DNA from: Strigamia acuminata
Taxonomy: Eukaryota > Arthropoda > Chilopoda > Geophilomorpha > Linotaeniidae
Direction: 5' to 3'
Length of the DNA: 64,000 bases
Assembly (NCBI GenBank): GCA_949358305.1
Contig: OX442316.1
Span: 744,001 to 808,000 of the forward strand
Part shown: in pieces, positions 11,201 to 19,573 of the stretch
Layout of the letters: each line of letters opens with the position of its first letter
How positions within the stretch are numbered: position 1 is the stretch's first letter
Program-made: the position numbers and the translations under genes
The notes under the pieces: generated by a model
Database searches by the model: none
Seen by the model: only the letters and a program-made list of their open reading frames with translations
Told to the model about the DNA's origin: nothing

Positions 11201-12061
11201 AACGGATTAACTGAGAGATTTAATGCGACATTCGCAAAAATGTTGCAAAGTTACGTTAATGAAGAACATACTGACTGGGACGAATTTCTTCCATTTCTCC
11301 TGTTTTCATATAACACGGCCGTTCATGAAACAACAGGTTATACACCACATTATCTTTTACGAGGATATGATGTGGATTTGACAGTAGATGTAAATCTTGA
11401 CTTGCCACAGAAAGAATTTACTTTAAGGACAGCGAAGTTCATTCGAGCAGCCAGGAAAATTGCAAATGAGAGGCTTGAAAAACAATCAGCAAAAAGCAAG
11501 AAAAGGTTTGATGAAGATAGAGTCAACAAAGAGTTTGAACCAGGTGAATTGGTATATTTGAAAACCATCAACAGAAAAGTTGGCTTATCAGAGAAGCTTT
11601 TACCGCAATTTTCCGGCCCATATGAAATTGTGCGAAGAACTGCACCGAATGATTATGAAATAATCAATTCAACAAGAAAGAAAAGTGATATAGTGAATGT
11701 AGAAAGACTAAAACCGTATAAAGAACGAGTTGAACCAGAAATAGACGAAGTTTTGAAAGAATTACCAGAAAAGAAAGTGAAATTTGCTGATAAAGTAAAG
11801 AAAATCAGTAAAAAAGGACAAAGTGTAGAAGAAAACATTAAAAAACCAGTCGAAATGACGAAAATCAAACCGAGAGAACGTTACATAGACGATACAGAAC
11901 AAATCTCATTAAAATCGCTATTTGAACCACAGCCTTTGATAGGAACTAATGAAAATCAACTTAAAAATCCGCCACAAGATGGCGCAAATACACAAAAAGA
12001 CGATTTCCGGTCGCGCAGACTCAGACCGCAGAAACGAAAAGACTATCGCCATTGCTACTGA
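8258..12061 (+). CDS. pol: GypA-plus pol polyprotein (protease, RT, RNase H, integrase), intact
   Basis: Complete Ty3/gypsy Pol, about 1268 codons from the frameshift point; there is no ATG near the start, consistent with Gag-Pol fusion by -1 slippage. Domains by genomic position: protease GVLDSGG near 8395, RT FCVDWRR near 9340 and YLDDLIVFS near 9640, RNase H SCDAS near 10085, integrase HHCC finger 10710-10850, catalytic D near 10925, SDRGTEY near 11103 and TERFNAT near 11210 (spacing fits D-D35-E), GPY/F module SGPYEI near 11617. No stops or frameshifts, so the enzymes look functional. It acts in cytoplasmic reverse transcription and nuclear integration. Expression in this copy is doubtful because gag is interrupted. 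Confidence 0.95.
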   Translation, partial: LEWPQRRNNKKKRRRKRKLEIIELNATDELLQIPVVVNGMEITGVLDSGGYRNIINEDLVRTLQLKYQPCPYIRLRVVDGSIIIPEGKTKITIDVGQQQHTIEVLIVNGFGHHLLLGHSFLTSARCKLDYDHQKIFVGPKDEQQEVFPMSKNHTDQNYIARVLKPITIPALHECIVPIKIAKKVDDELFIEPLSGVVDRFGVICCKTLTKFRKGEGVLRVANPTKKTIYLGRNSAIAKAFYVIESGVLDEKRDDHFDFSTSMANDNMTPSQQELMLQLLKKNSDRFAKTDNDLGRAHTIRHRIDTGDSPPIHLQPYRRSIKEKEIEDAETKKLLEQGVIRESESPWSAPVLLIKKRDGKWRFCVDWRRLNAVTKKMVYPLPRIDDTLDQLAGAKYFSMMDLIQGYHQVEIDEQDREKTAFTTSSGHYEFNVLGMGLCNSPAAFQKLMNKVLGNLLGKVCIAYLDDLIVFSKTFDQHLVDLEAVFEKLRAANLKVKLSKCTFATHTIRYLGHVVDAEGISPDPRNLDSVAKFPIPVNVKQLRGFLGLCSYYRKFIKGFADISKPLVNLTKKDEKFDWGPPHEKAFHTLRTALITVPVLAHPDFTQPFMISCDASAYGLGAILKQKVNNQERAIAYASRMMSTAEMNYTATEREMLAIIFAIEKFRPYLYGQKFQIITDHSALQWLKGVRNPNGRLARWALQLAEYDFEIFHKSGKKHTDADALSRIQEELSEEEIKKLPSLLLENLDLPAEQRKDPKLLDLITALENQEQLPRKRRRPLKQFVLQNKTLFRKKKLNSSLNMEDLLLVVPKQLQTDVLYEMHDGLLGAHLGLAKTWKRIRTRFFWTRIYRDVRNYVLSCQSCAKAKTMTTPAKGLMQPWSTVSKPFERIGIDTLGPFPLSRLGNKHVFVVTDYLSRNAIARPAAAATALEAARTLLYEVILKEGSPREILSDRGTEYRNKMVEEVSNMFKSLHKTTSGYHPRTNGLTERFNATFAKMLQSYVNEEHTDWDEFLPFLLFSYNTAVHETTGYTPHYLLRGYDVDLTVDVNLDLPQKEFTLRTAKFIRAARKIANERLEKQSAKSKKRFDEDRVNKEFEPGELVYLKTINRKVGLSEKLLPQFSGPYEIVRRTAPNDYEIINSTRKKSDIVNVERLKPYKERVEPEIDEVLKELPEKKVKFADKVKKISKKGQSVEENIKKPVEMTKIKPRERYIDDTEQISLKSLFEPQPLIGTNENQLKNPPQDGANTQKDDFRSRRLRPQKRKDYRHCY

Positions 12062-12989
12062 TTCTTGCTACGGTGAACACGAACTCATAGTGTGACCCGG
12101 AAACAAAATCTTTTTATTGTCTATTTATTTATATTTTGTGTATAAAATTGTGTGTCAAAAGGTTTGTACGAATGATATTGATAATTTTAAGTGATTTTAG
12201 AGATGAATTTTGAAGTTTTAAACGTTTCTTGAGCGATTTTCGTAAAGTGAAACTAATCGCCATGTTCGTTCATTCGTGTTAGAATTTTAATTAGGTGAAA
12301 ATGTTTTAAACTAAAATTTTAAATAATTAGGAGTAAAATTTAATGACACATTAGTGTGAAATAAAATGATTTTAAAGCATAAATAAGAAGGAATGAAAGT
12401 GCGAATGGCGGGGACGCGAAAGGACCCAACGCGATCTTCGTTCATCTGCATTGAATTTTAATTAGGCTTAATAATTTAGGTAAAGTTTTAAAATTATAAA
12501 ATGCTGAATTTAATAGCATAGTAGAGTAAATTAAAAATAAATTTCAAAGAGAAAATTTGGAAAATTTAGTTCTAACAACACGAATGATTCGGGACGCGAT
12601 TGGGAAATTCATTGCGAATTTTGTTAAAATTGAAAAAGTTTGATGAATGTAAATATTTTTTCGATAGAAATTTGATTGAATTTTGATAAGAATAATTTAT
12701 TGTAAATAAGTAAAATGGAATAAGTTGATGATTGTTTTTGAAAATATTAATGATTTTTTTTTTAAAGAAAACTTGAAAAAATGAAAGAAAAATTTAATTA
12801 ATTTGAAATTCTTTTAGGAATTGTTAGAAGTTTGAAGTTTATTATGGAATATTTATTTATAATAGGAATAATTTTATTTATTAGGCATAATATAGTTGAT
12901 ATTATTTAATCTCATTTTGTTTTGTTTTATTTTCTTCATAAGTAGGTTGGAATCGTGTAGTGCTTAGTGACAGTGCGAAGGACCGTCAA
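12062..12989 (+). other. GypA-plus pol-ORF3 spacer with degenerate repeats of about 175 bp and a possible splice acceptor
   Basis: No ORF. A block resembling cgttcattcgtg followed by gaattttaattagg appears near 12264 and 12439, and a weaker copy sits near 12610, giving a period of roughly 170-175 bp. The distal end has a pyrimidine-rich run ending in AG (12917-12945) shortly before the ORF3 ATG. That is where a 3' splice site would make a subgenomic ORF3 mRNA, as for env in errantiviruses. The splice site is inference. Confidence 0.5.
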
Positions 12990-14432
12990 ATGGAAAATAT
13001 GGCGAGCAAATTCGACAGGATGGACATCCATTCGAGCTCAGATGAGAGCGACGAGTTCGAAATACCAGAATACGAACCAACCGAACCAATTGAAGTTGAG
13101 CCGATTGAACCAACTGAAGAGTCAACGGACTTAAACGACGTAATGCCTGATCAAGCGGAAGTAGAGATCGACCCGATGGCCATGTGGAATTGGTACGATA
13201 GAAGTATAGACTTGAACAATCCAACAGCGGGTACCAGTAAAACGATTAAATTGGAAGACATAGTCCAGTTCGAGCGCCCATTTACCAACAGACGTAAGAA
13301 AGGTCATAGCCAGCCACCAATGATGCTAGATCCAAACGACCCGAAGTACATCAAAAAGAAAAACCGTCAGGACCGACGTAAGCGAAATAGAACCTTGCGT
13401 CGTAAAACTGAAGGTATCGAGAAAAAGAAATTAACACCAAGGGGTTTGAAAATTATTCGAGAGCAGTCTCAGCGAGCGGTGAGGAGAAATTTCCGTCGTT
13501 TGCTGGAGATTAACGTTGAACGGAGAAATCTAGCGGCGGCGGTTATTCCTCTTCAACCGAAGGGCGCGGAAGGACGACCGATCTTTCAAGCTTATAAGCA
13601 GGAGGCGCAGGTATTGATCCTGGAAGAAGCGAAGATCCGTAACAAAGTGGATCGCGCAAAGGAATTAGGGAAGCGAACAGCGCTCTACGACCCACGGATC
13701 AACCTACCGTTACCACCAGCCGACTATGAAGTCAAGATCTCTGCAGAAAAAGCGATGGAAGCCCTGGAGAAATGGCCGGAATATTTTCAACATCACCCGG
13801 ATGAGCAAATGTACGTGTCGGAAGTGCGACCACATATTGCGGTCGGCCCTAGAGAAATGATTTCTTTAGGAGCATTGATGCCAGGCCGCATATCTTGGGT
13901 TCACGACACGGTGGTCGATTATTATTTGGGTATGTTGATGAAGCGATATCCGATAGTTTATGCGTTTCCAGTGGCAACCGTGGCAAAACTAATGAAAGGC
14001 GAGGATAAACCCAATACATGGCGTTGGCTCCGCGACCAGGTCGACCAACCGAAAAAACAGCACAAGATTTGGTTCTTCCCCATACCGGCGGAGGAACACT
14101 GGATCATATACGTGTTCGATATGGAGCGTTCTCCGCCGTGTGTGGGGTTCTACGACTCGTCGGGAAAGCCACACGTGGATCATTTCACGTGGTGGTGTAA
14201 TATTAAACTCAATTTAATAGGTTCTGGATACGAAATACCGAGTTACGAGCCATGGGAACCACCAAAAGCAGCCCAGCTTGATGGGGACAGCTGCGGGCCC
14301 ATGATTTTACATTTTGCTCGTAGATACGTTGAGTGCCGAGACCTGATGAAACTAGCGGAGGGCTCGGAATTGCGAGTTCGAATCCTGTACGAGATCCAGC
14401 AAGGAAAATTCGAACCTTTTGAAGAAATCTAA
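12990..14432 (+). CDS. Ulp1/SENP-like (C48) cysteine protease ORF3 of GypA-plus
   Basis: 480-residue protein starting at ATG 12990, between pol and the polypurine tract. The N-terminus is acidic (EYEPTEPIEVEPIEPTEE), followed by a strongly basic region (KKKNRQDRRKRNRTLRRK) resembling a nuclear-localisation or nucleic-acid-binding segment. The C-terminal 170 residues match the Ulp1/SENP fold by motif: WVHDTVVDYYLGML (cf. W-L-x-D-x-x-x-N/D-x-Y), HW at residue 370, D389 in FYDSSG, and QLDGDSCG giving Q429 and nucleophile C435 at the Q-x5-C spacing. The full His-Asp-Gln-Cys set is present. Family knowledge: these enzymes cleave SUMO/Ub-like proteins after Gly-Gly or, in viral relatives (adenain-like), process viral proteins. 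No signal peptide or transmembrane segment is seen, so it is not an envelope. Its role in the element is unknown. Confidence 0.85.
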   Translation: MENMASKFDRMDIHSSSDESDEFEIPEYEPTEPIEVEPIEPTEESTDLNDVMPDQAEVEIDPMAMWNWYDRSIDLNNPTAGTSKTIKLEDIVQFERPFTNRRKKGHSQPPMMLDPNDPKYIKKKNRQDRRKRNRTLRRKTEGIEKKKLTPRGLKIIREQSQRAVRRNFRRLLEINVERRNLAAAVIPLQPKGAEGRPIFQAYKQEAQVLILEEAKIRNKVDRAKELGKRTALYDPRINLPLPPADYEVKISAEKAMEALEKWPEYFQHHPDEQMYVSEVRPHIAVGPREMISLGALMPGRISWVHDTVVDYYLGMLMKRYPIVYAFPVATVAKLMKGEDKPNTWRWLRDQVDQPKKQHKIWFFPIPAEEHWIIYVFDMERSPPCVGFYDSSGKPHVDHFTWWCNIKLNLIGSGYEIPSYEPWEPPKAAQLDGDSCGPMILHFARRYVECRDLMKLAEGSELRVRILYEIQQGKFEPFEEI

Positions 14433-14732
14433 AGTTTATTTTTTATTTTGAGTTATTTGAGTTTTGTACTTTTCATTTCATTTCAGAAAAAAAACATGTA
14501 AAATAAAACATAGAAATACAAAAGACCTGTATAAATTAAACTAAAAGGGAGTACATGTAAAAATTGTGAAATTTTCTTTTGATTTTGAGAAATAATTGTA
14601 AAACAGCTGAGTGATAACTTGTATAAAAAGCAAAGAGCAACCGAACATTCCTTAAGAATGTCCGACTATAAAAGAGACCTGTCTGGACCGAAATTTGTAA
14701 TTTGGGGTCCAAATCACAGCAAAAAAGGGAGT
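14433..14732 (+). other. GypA-plus 3' untranslated region with polypurine tract
   Basis: Non-coding AT-rich stretch after ORF3. It ends in a purine run (caaaaaagggagt, 14720-14732) directly against the TG of the 3' LTR, the expected plus-strand primer site. Confidence 0.75.
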
Positions 14733-15300
14733 TGTCACGTGTACGAACCGTGTCGATTAATGCGCGATTCGTAACACGTAATTTGATCCATTATTGGTTT
14801 AATGTTGCTAAATTTCGGCAACAGATGGCGTGGCGATTGGAAACCGTCATCGTCGTCTGTTAGACCGATCAATTCGATTAAGGGTAGAATAGGAGATTTC
14901 CTATGAACTGACCCACTCTAAGACAGCTCACTTAATCTTATGTTGCTTTTCAGAGAACATCAATTTAACTTACTAGCCTAATGTCGCCCGATAAACAAAG
15001 GGTACGGCTGACGGCTATCTTCTGATATTATGATTTATGCAATTTATCACCCAGTTGTAAAGTGTTATTTAGTTGTACTGAATTAATATAATGTAAATGC
15101 CATTTCATTCAAAGTTGTTGATGATGATTTATTCGAGTTGTAAAGTGCACCAGTAATGAAGGTCGAACAGACTTTGTCTGTCCGATCTAATAAAGATTAG
15201 ATTTGAATTTAAAACATAAACAACGCCTCATTCATTCCCCTCACTCATTCAACAACAGTCACGTGGACCTCGGTCAGAAAGGGCCAGAATCCACGTAACA
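14733..15300 (+). repeat. 3' LTR of GypA-plus
   Basis: 568 bp from TGTCACGTGTAC to CCACGTAACA, preceded by the polypurine tract and followed by ATAT (15301-15304). It contains an AATAAA-type signal near 15189 and the motif cagatggcg near 14824, also present in the GypA-minus LTR. It is related to, but diverged from, the GypA-minus LTR and the solo LTR at 59006-59498. Confidence 0.9.
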
Positions 15301-15331
15301 ATATTGTGAGTGTCCAGCAGGGTAAGTGTAT

Positions 15332-15380
<49 letters not shown>

Positions 15381-17372
15381 CTTATTAATTTTTTTTCTGC
15401 CCATTAGACTTTCTGGAAACTGCCATCATGTTGGGGCACTACTGGAAGTGTATGCCAGGTTCTTATCTGAGAACCTGGTGGAAATTCCTAATGAAAGCTG
15501 CACAGATAAACTGTGTAATTGGAACAAACCCAGCAATAAAACAGCAAGTGTTGGGGTTCCCATTACAAGTTTGCCCCTAACACGTAACAATATGGTAAAG
15601 TACAGAAATTGTATATTTTTGAAACATTATTTGAAATAAATTTATTTACATTTTTTTTACAGGGCGTTTTATCACAACAAAAGGTTCTAAGACCAATCCC
15701 ATCTGCCTACGACCCGAGATTGGTATCCAATCGCTGTGTCAACCAAGTTGCCCTGCAAGAACTTTTTAAAAGCTTTGAAAAGTCGGTACCAAACTGTCCA
15801 TTTGTAAAGGACTTTTGTGAAAATCAATCAGATTATGGTAAACAAATTAAGGATTGTCCTATTGGTCCCATTCCTATGGGAAAAGTACCAAGTTTTGGGG
15901 ATTGATAATTCAGTTTTTAATGCAAATAATTTCCTTTTTTTGAAAAATTCAAATTTTTAAAAAGAAAAATTGAATTTTTGTGTAAAAATATTGAATTTTT
16001 GTGTAAAAAAATTGAATTTTTGTGTAAAAAAAATTGAATTTTTGTGTAAAAAAATTGAATTTTTGTGTAAAAAAATTGAATTTTAGCAATATAAATTTCA
16101 AATTTTGTAAAGAAAAATTGAATTTTGGTTAAAAAAAAATCAATTTTAGTACCATAAAATTTAATTTTGGTACGAAAAAAATTTGTATTAATTTATTTTC
16201 TAATTGTTCCCATTCCCGTCCTATCCAGCCCCAAAATAATTGTTTTTTCTCGTCCCTGCATCACATCTTAGCAACTAATCTGTATATATTATTCACAGAC
16301 AATTTGGAAACAACCAATACCAACAATCAAGAGCTGGCGCTAGTAGATGAAGGCAATAGTGAAAACGAGTTGAATAGCGTACAAACAAATGATTTATTGG
16401 ATGGTAAGCAAAATTAAATTATTAAATTTCAACTTTAAACAATGTTTGTGTTTTTCAGGACCCACTCCTCTGAGACCAGTTACAGGTAATACAGTGACTA
16501 ACATAATTTCGGAATCATTTCAGCTTGAGATCAGCAAACTGATCATTGACAAATACCCTATTTTGTCTGATGATGAAGTTATGCAAATCGAAAAAGAGAC
16601 CCGGGGACAATCTGATAATCAGGAGTGGTACAAGCATCGTTGCAACAGATTGACTGCTTCCTTTTATGGAAAAATTTCCAAGTGTGCCCGTAGCTGTGAG
16701 AGTATTTTGAAGTCAATACTCTACAAGCCCCCACCAAAAAACATGCCAGCTTTATTATACGGTAGAACAATGGAACCAGTTGCAGTAGCCAGGTATATCG
16801 ACTACCACAAATTAAAAGGTAGCCAAGTGGAAATTTCCGAATGTGGCTTGTTTATACATCCTGACAAGCCATATTTGGCTGCATCACCTGACCGATTAGT
16901 CACTGATCACAGTTCCATACACAAATTTGGTACTGTGGAAATAAAATGTCCATTCACTAAAAAATCACTAACTGTTGTAGAAGCATGTCAAAATAAATTA
17001 TTTTATTGTGAGATGAAAGACAATCAGTTACATTTGAAAAGAAATGATGACTATTATTACCAGGTAAATATAACAGAATATTTATTGCAATTAAATTGTT
17101 ACAGTGTTTCATTATTTCAGGTACAAGGGCAATTGGCAGCAACCAAAAGACAGTGGTGCGACTTTGTGGTTTACACAACTGTAGACATTATGGTGGAGAG
17201 GATAATGTTTGATCCTGACTTTTGGGCAAAAACACAACCAAAACTCCTACATTTCTTAAAGTATGCTTTAATGCCAGAACTGGTATTAAAAAGAATAAAG
17301 CAAAGGGGTAAATTATATGATGAACAGTTTTTTTCATATGCAAAGTTAAAAGCATCATGTAAAAAACTGTAA
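15301..17372 (+). CDS. SWIM-YqaJ nuclease gene of the ISL2EU element, spliced, 5' exons missing
   Basis: Second protein of ISL2EU elements. Exons consistent in phase: ...-15321, 15408-15594, 15661-15837, 16299-16403, 16459-17063, 17121-17372, with GT-AG introns. The first visible exon encodes YCECPAG and the next continues GLSGNCHHVGALL; together they form a SWIM zinc finger (CxC...CxH). The later exons carry a YqaJ-type PD-(D/E)xK nuclease: SPDRLV, VEIKCPF and YQVQGQLA. The last motif is correct only after removal of the 57-nt intron 17064-17120, which is in frame and otherwise inserts 19 residues. GypA-plus inserted immediately upstream of the CxC codons, so the gene is disrupted. The stop at 17370 overlaps an AATAAA. 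Donor 15838 was chosen because it alone matches the phase of the next exon. Confidence 0.8.
15333..15381. repeat. (TTTA)n microsatellite
   Basis: About a dozen ttta units in the first visible intron of the YqaJ gene (15322-15407). Confidence 0.9.
15958..16086. repeat. Short tandem repeat, unit about 20 bp (ttgaatttttgtgtaaaaa)
   Basis: Six near-identical units with A-run length variation, decaying into related ttgaatttt fragments up to about 16170. It fills most of the long intron 15838-16298 of the YqaJ gene. Spacing and homopolymer-rich units mark a minisatellite, not a CRISPR. Confidence 0.9.
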
Positions 17373-17392
17373 TAAAAAATTGTTTACTTCCT

Positions 17393-17661
17393 ATGACTAT
17401 TATCACCAGGTAAATATAACAATATTTATTGCAGTTAAGTTGTTACTTTCATTATTTCAGGTACAATGACAATTGCTAGCAACCAAAATACAGTGGTGTG
17501 ACTTTGTTGTTTACACAACTGTAGACATTAAGGTGGAGAGGATAATGTTTGATCCTGACTTTTGGGCAAAAACACAACCAAAACTCCTACATTTTTTAAA
17601 GTATGCTTCAATGCCAGAACTGGCCTTAAAAATTAAAAATGCAGTATGTATAAAACTGTAA
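17393..17661 (+). pseudogene. Tandem duplicate of the last intron and exon of the YqaJ gene
   Basis: Repeats 17052-17372 with about 10 percent change: same gactattat.accag|gtaaatataac donor, same tttcag acceptor, then DIKVERIMFDPDFWAKTQPK and a degenerated C-terminus (ELALKIKNAVCIKL). The start of the exon copy is frameshifted (gtacaatgacaattgctagc), so it cannot replace the real exon. It lies between the two convergent genes. Confidence 0.85.
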
Positions 17662-17672
17662 TAAAAACTTGT

Positions 17673-19573
17673 TTACTTTCTTAATGGTGGTTTGAAATTT
17701 GTCAAATATGAACAAACACTCACCACCTGATTTGCTGTATCAATTGAGCTCAGTTGCTGTACTGTTGTTAATATTTTATAAGTTTTAATTCGCCTGATTG
17801 CACGCTCAACTTCAATTCGTTCAGTCGCAATCTGTCTCGTCATGGCAACGTCATCCTCCGGAATTTGCCCTGTCACTTTTTTCATGAATTTAGGGGGTAT
17901 GTTTAACTTAACACCTGCAGGTAAAATATCAGCAATTTCGAAGCCCTTGTCAGCCATGACATTATGTCCAGGGCTTAATAGCTTTAAGAATCCAGATTCA
18001 GCCACTATTTTTCTATCTGAACTGCTACCGCCAAATAAGGGTGAAATGTACACAACACTGCCATTAGGTGTTATTGCTACCAAAAACTTGTACGTATTCC
18101 CATGTTTATAGTTAGAAAAAGTCTCTCGTTGAACAGAGAGTCGTGAAGGTGTTTGAATTTTTATCTCTGAACAATCAATAATAAGAGTAGTGTCGGCATA
18201 ATTTTTAAAATATTCTGGACATTTTGACTTGATAAAAGCAGGATGCTGAATAGGGAAAATCTCAACGAATTCATGGTGGAGAAAAGTTACCCAAGTCGTG
18301 AAAATTCTGTTAACAGTTGTAATGCTAATACCAAAACAACGAGCTAAATCGAGTACTGGTAAAGCTAATTTCAATCGCATAAGGGTAAGAAAGAACATTT
18401 CTTTAGTACTTAAGTTAAATGACACACGTGATTTTGCCTTTTTATCTCTTACTCGTGTATGCTTACCCTGCCAATAAAACAAATTTTCAGCCTTCTCAGA
18501 GAAGTATTTAAACAATGCTTCAAATGCATCTGCATTAGGTACACCGGTGTAAAAATTAACAAGTACTTTGCTACTTTTTATATTATCAAAAGTTAAAATA
18601 CGAGCAGATAATTTCTTGCTGCTATTTTGTAAATTAAAGACAGCATTTTGAAGCTCTTTAACTTTATGCTCAAGACTTTGCTGGTCAACAATAATTTTAT
18701 CCTTCTCAACTTCGAGTCTCTCGGCACGCAGCTTTTGCTTTTCAGTTTCATCCTTTTGGAGTCTGAGTTCCTCTCTTAATTTATCCAGCTCAGATATTTC
18801 AGCTTCCATGTATTCCTCATGTTGGAGCTCAAGTAAAGTAGCTGCTACTTCGATGTCACCCTCTTTATTGACCTGTGATGTTATTTTCTAAAATAATCAA
18901 ACATTAATATTTTTATATAATTTCCAGGAAAGTATTTTGGAGACATTAATGAGTATTCAGCAATTTGAAATGTTTTCATAGAGTATAATACTCCACAATT
19001 TTATATTTTCATAAATATTTTAAATATGTATTTTGAACCAAAGTATTTTGACCAACTGTAATATTTGATACAGGAATAATAAAAATATACATACGTTATG
19101 TGTGGATTCTTTTGAAGGTTTTCGGAAACGCTGCCTCCTTAACCTTTCTTCCGCCCGTTGATCTCGGGCACAGACAGCTATTTGCTGAAAAAAAAATCAC
19201 GAGTCAAACTTTCTCACAATAATAAACTAAAACACAATTAAAATAATGCAAACTTACAACTTCTACCCACTTTTTGTGCAGATATCCATTGAAAACGACT
19301 TGGAAAGGCTTCAGACTTCAAATATTTTCGCTTAGAATGCAATAATGGGCGGAAATCACATTCATAAAAATGGTCAGAGCAGACCTTCGTTCCATTCGTG
19401 ATTTTAAACTTTTTACCAACATCTCGTCTGATTTTCGCAATCCATTTCTTTCGAAGACCTTCATTTTTAGGCATAGAATGCCAGGTCACTTCTTTTGGAG
19501 AGTTTTGCGCCGTGTTATAGCAACAAGGAACGCAACAGTTGAAATGAGAGCTACGCTTCTCTTCCGCAGCCAT
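17673..19573 (-). CDS. THAP-HTH-DDE transposase of the ISL2EU element (three exons)
   Basis: Transposase predicted to bind the element ends and catalyse cut-and-paste transposition. Phase-consistent exons on the minus strand are 19573-19258, 19177-19095 and 18887-17673, giving 537 residues. Exon 1 is a THAP zinc finger: CCVPCC, W44, VCSDHF (C65, H68) and an AVPTIF-like AFPSRF. Next comes a charged coiled coil (KLREELRLQKDETEKQKLRA), then an HTH_Tnp_4-like segment (LPVLDLARCFGISITTVNRIF) and a DDE_Tnp_4 domain with D371 (IIDCSEI), D446 (MADKGF) and E494 (VERAIRRIK). Acceptor 19178, inside cagcaaatag|CTG, was chosen because it alone keeps frame with the gtaagt donor. No stop or frameshift was found, so the enzyme could be functional even though the element is split. 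Confidence 0.85.

Larger units (their letters stand above)
7838..15300 (+). mobile_element. Ty3/gypsy LTR retrotransposon GypA-plus (right-hand part) with a Ulp1-like ORF3
   Basis: Contains the 3' end of gag, a GGGAAAC frameshift site, an intact pol, a 928-bp spacer, an extra ORF with a Ulp1-type protease domain, a polypurine tract and a 568-bp 3' LTR ending at 15300. The 5' LTR and most of gag were separated by insertion of GypA-minus at 7837/7838 and must lie left of the window. The outer flank at 15301 is ATAT. The element inserted into the SWIM-encoding exon of the ISL2EU YqaJ gene. Confidence 0.9.

Noticed and set aside
12990-14432. ORF3 as an envelope gene
   Set aside because: Position fits env, but there is no signal peptide, no transmembrane segment and no fusion-peptide-like stretch; the C-terminus has a clear Ulp1-type catalytic signature instead.
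15958-16086. CRISPR-like array
   Set aside because: Units abut with only A-run variation and no spacers; a minisatellite in an intron.
16389-17372. YqaJ gene as bacterial or phage transfer into the host
   Set aside because: It has spliceosomal introns, a SWIM finger and a neighbouring THAP-DDE transposase, which is the known gene pair of eukaryotic ISL2EU elements.
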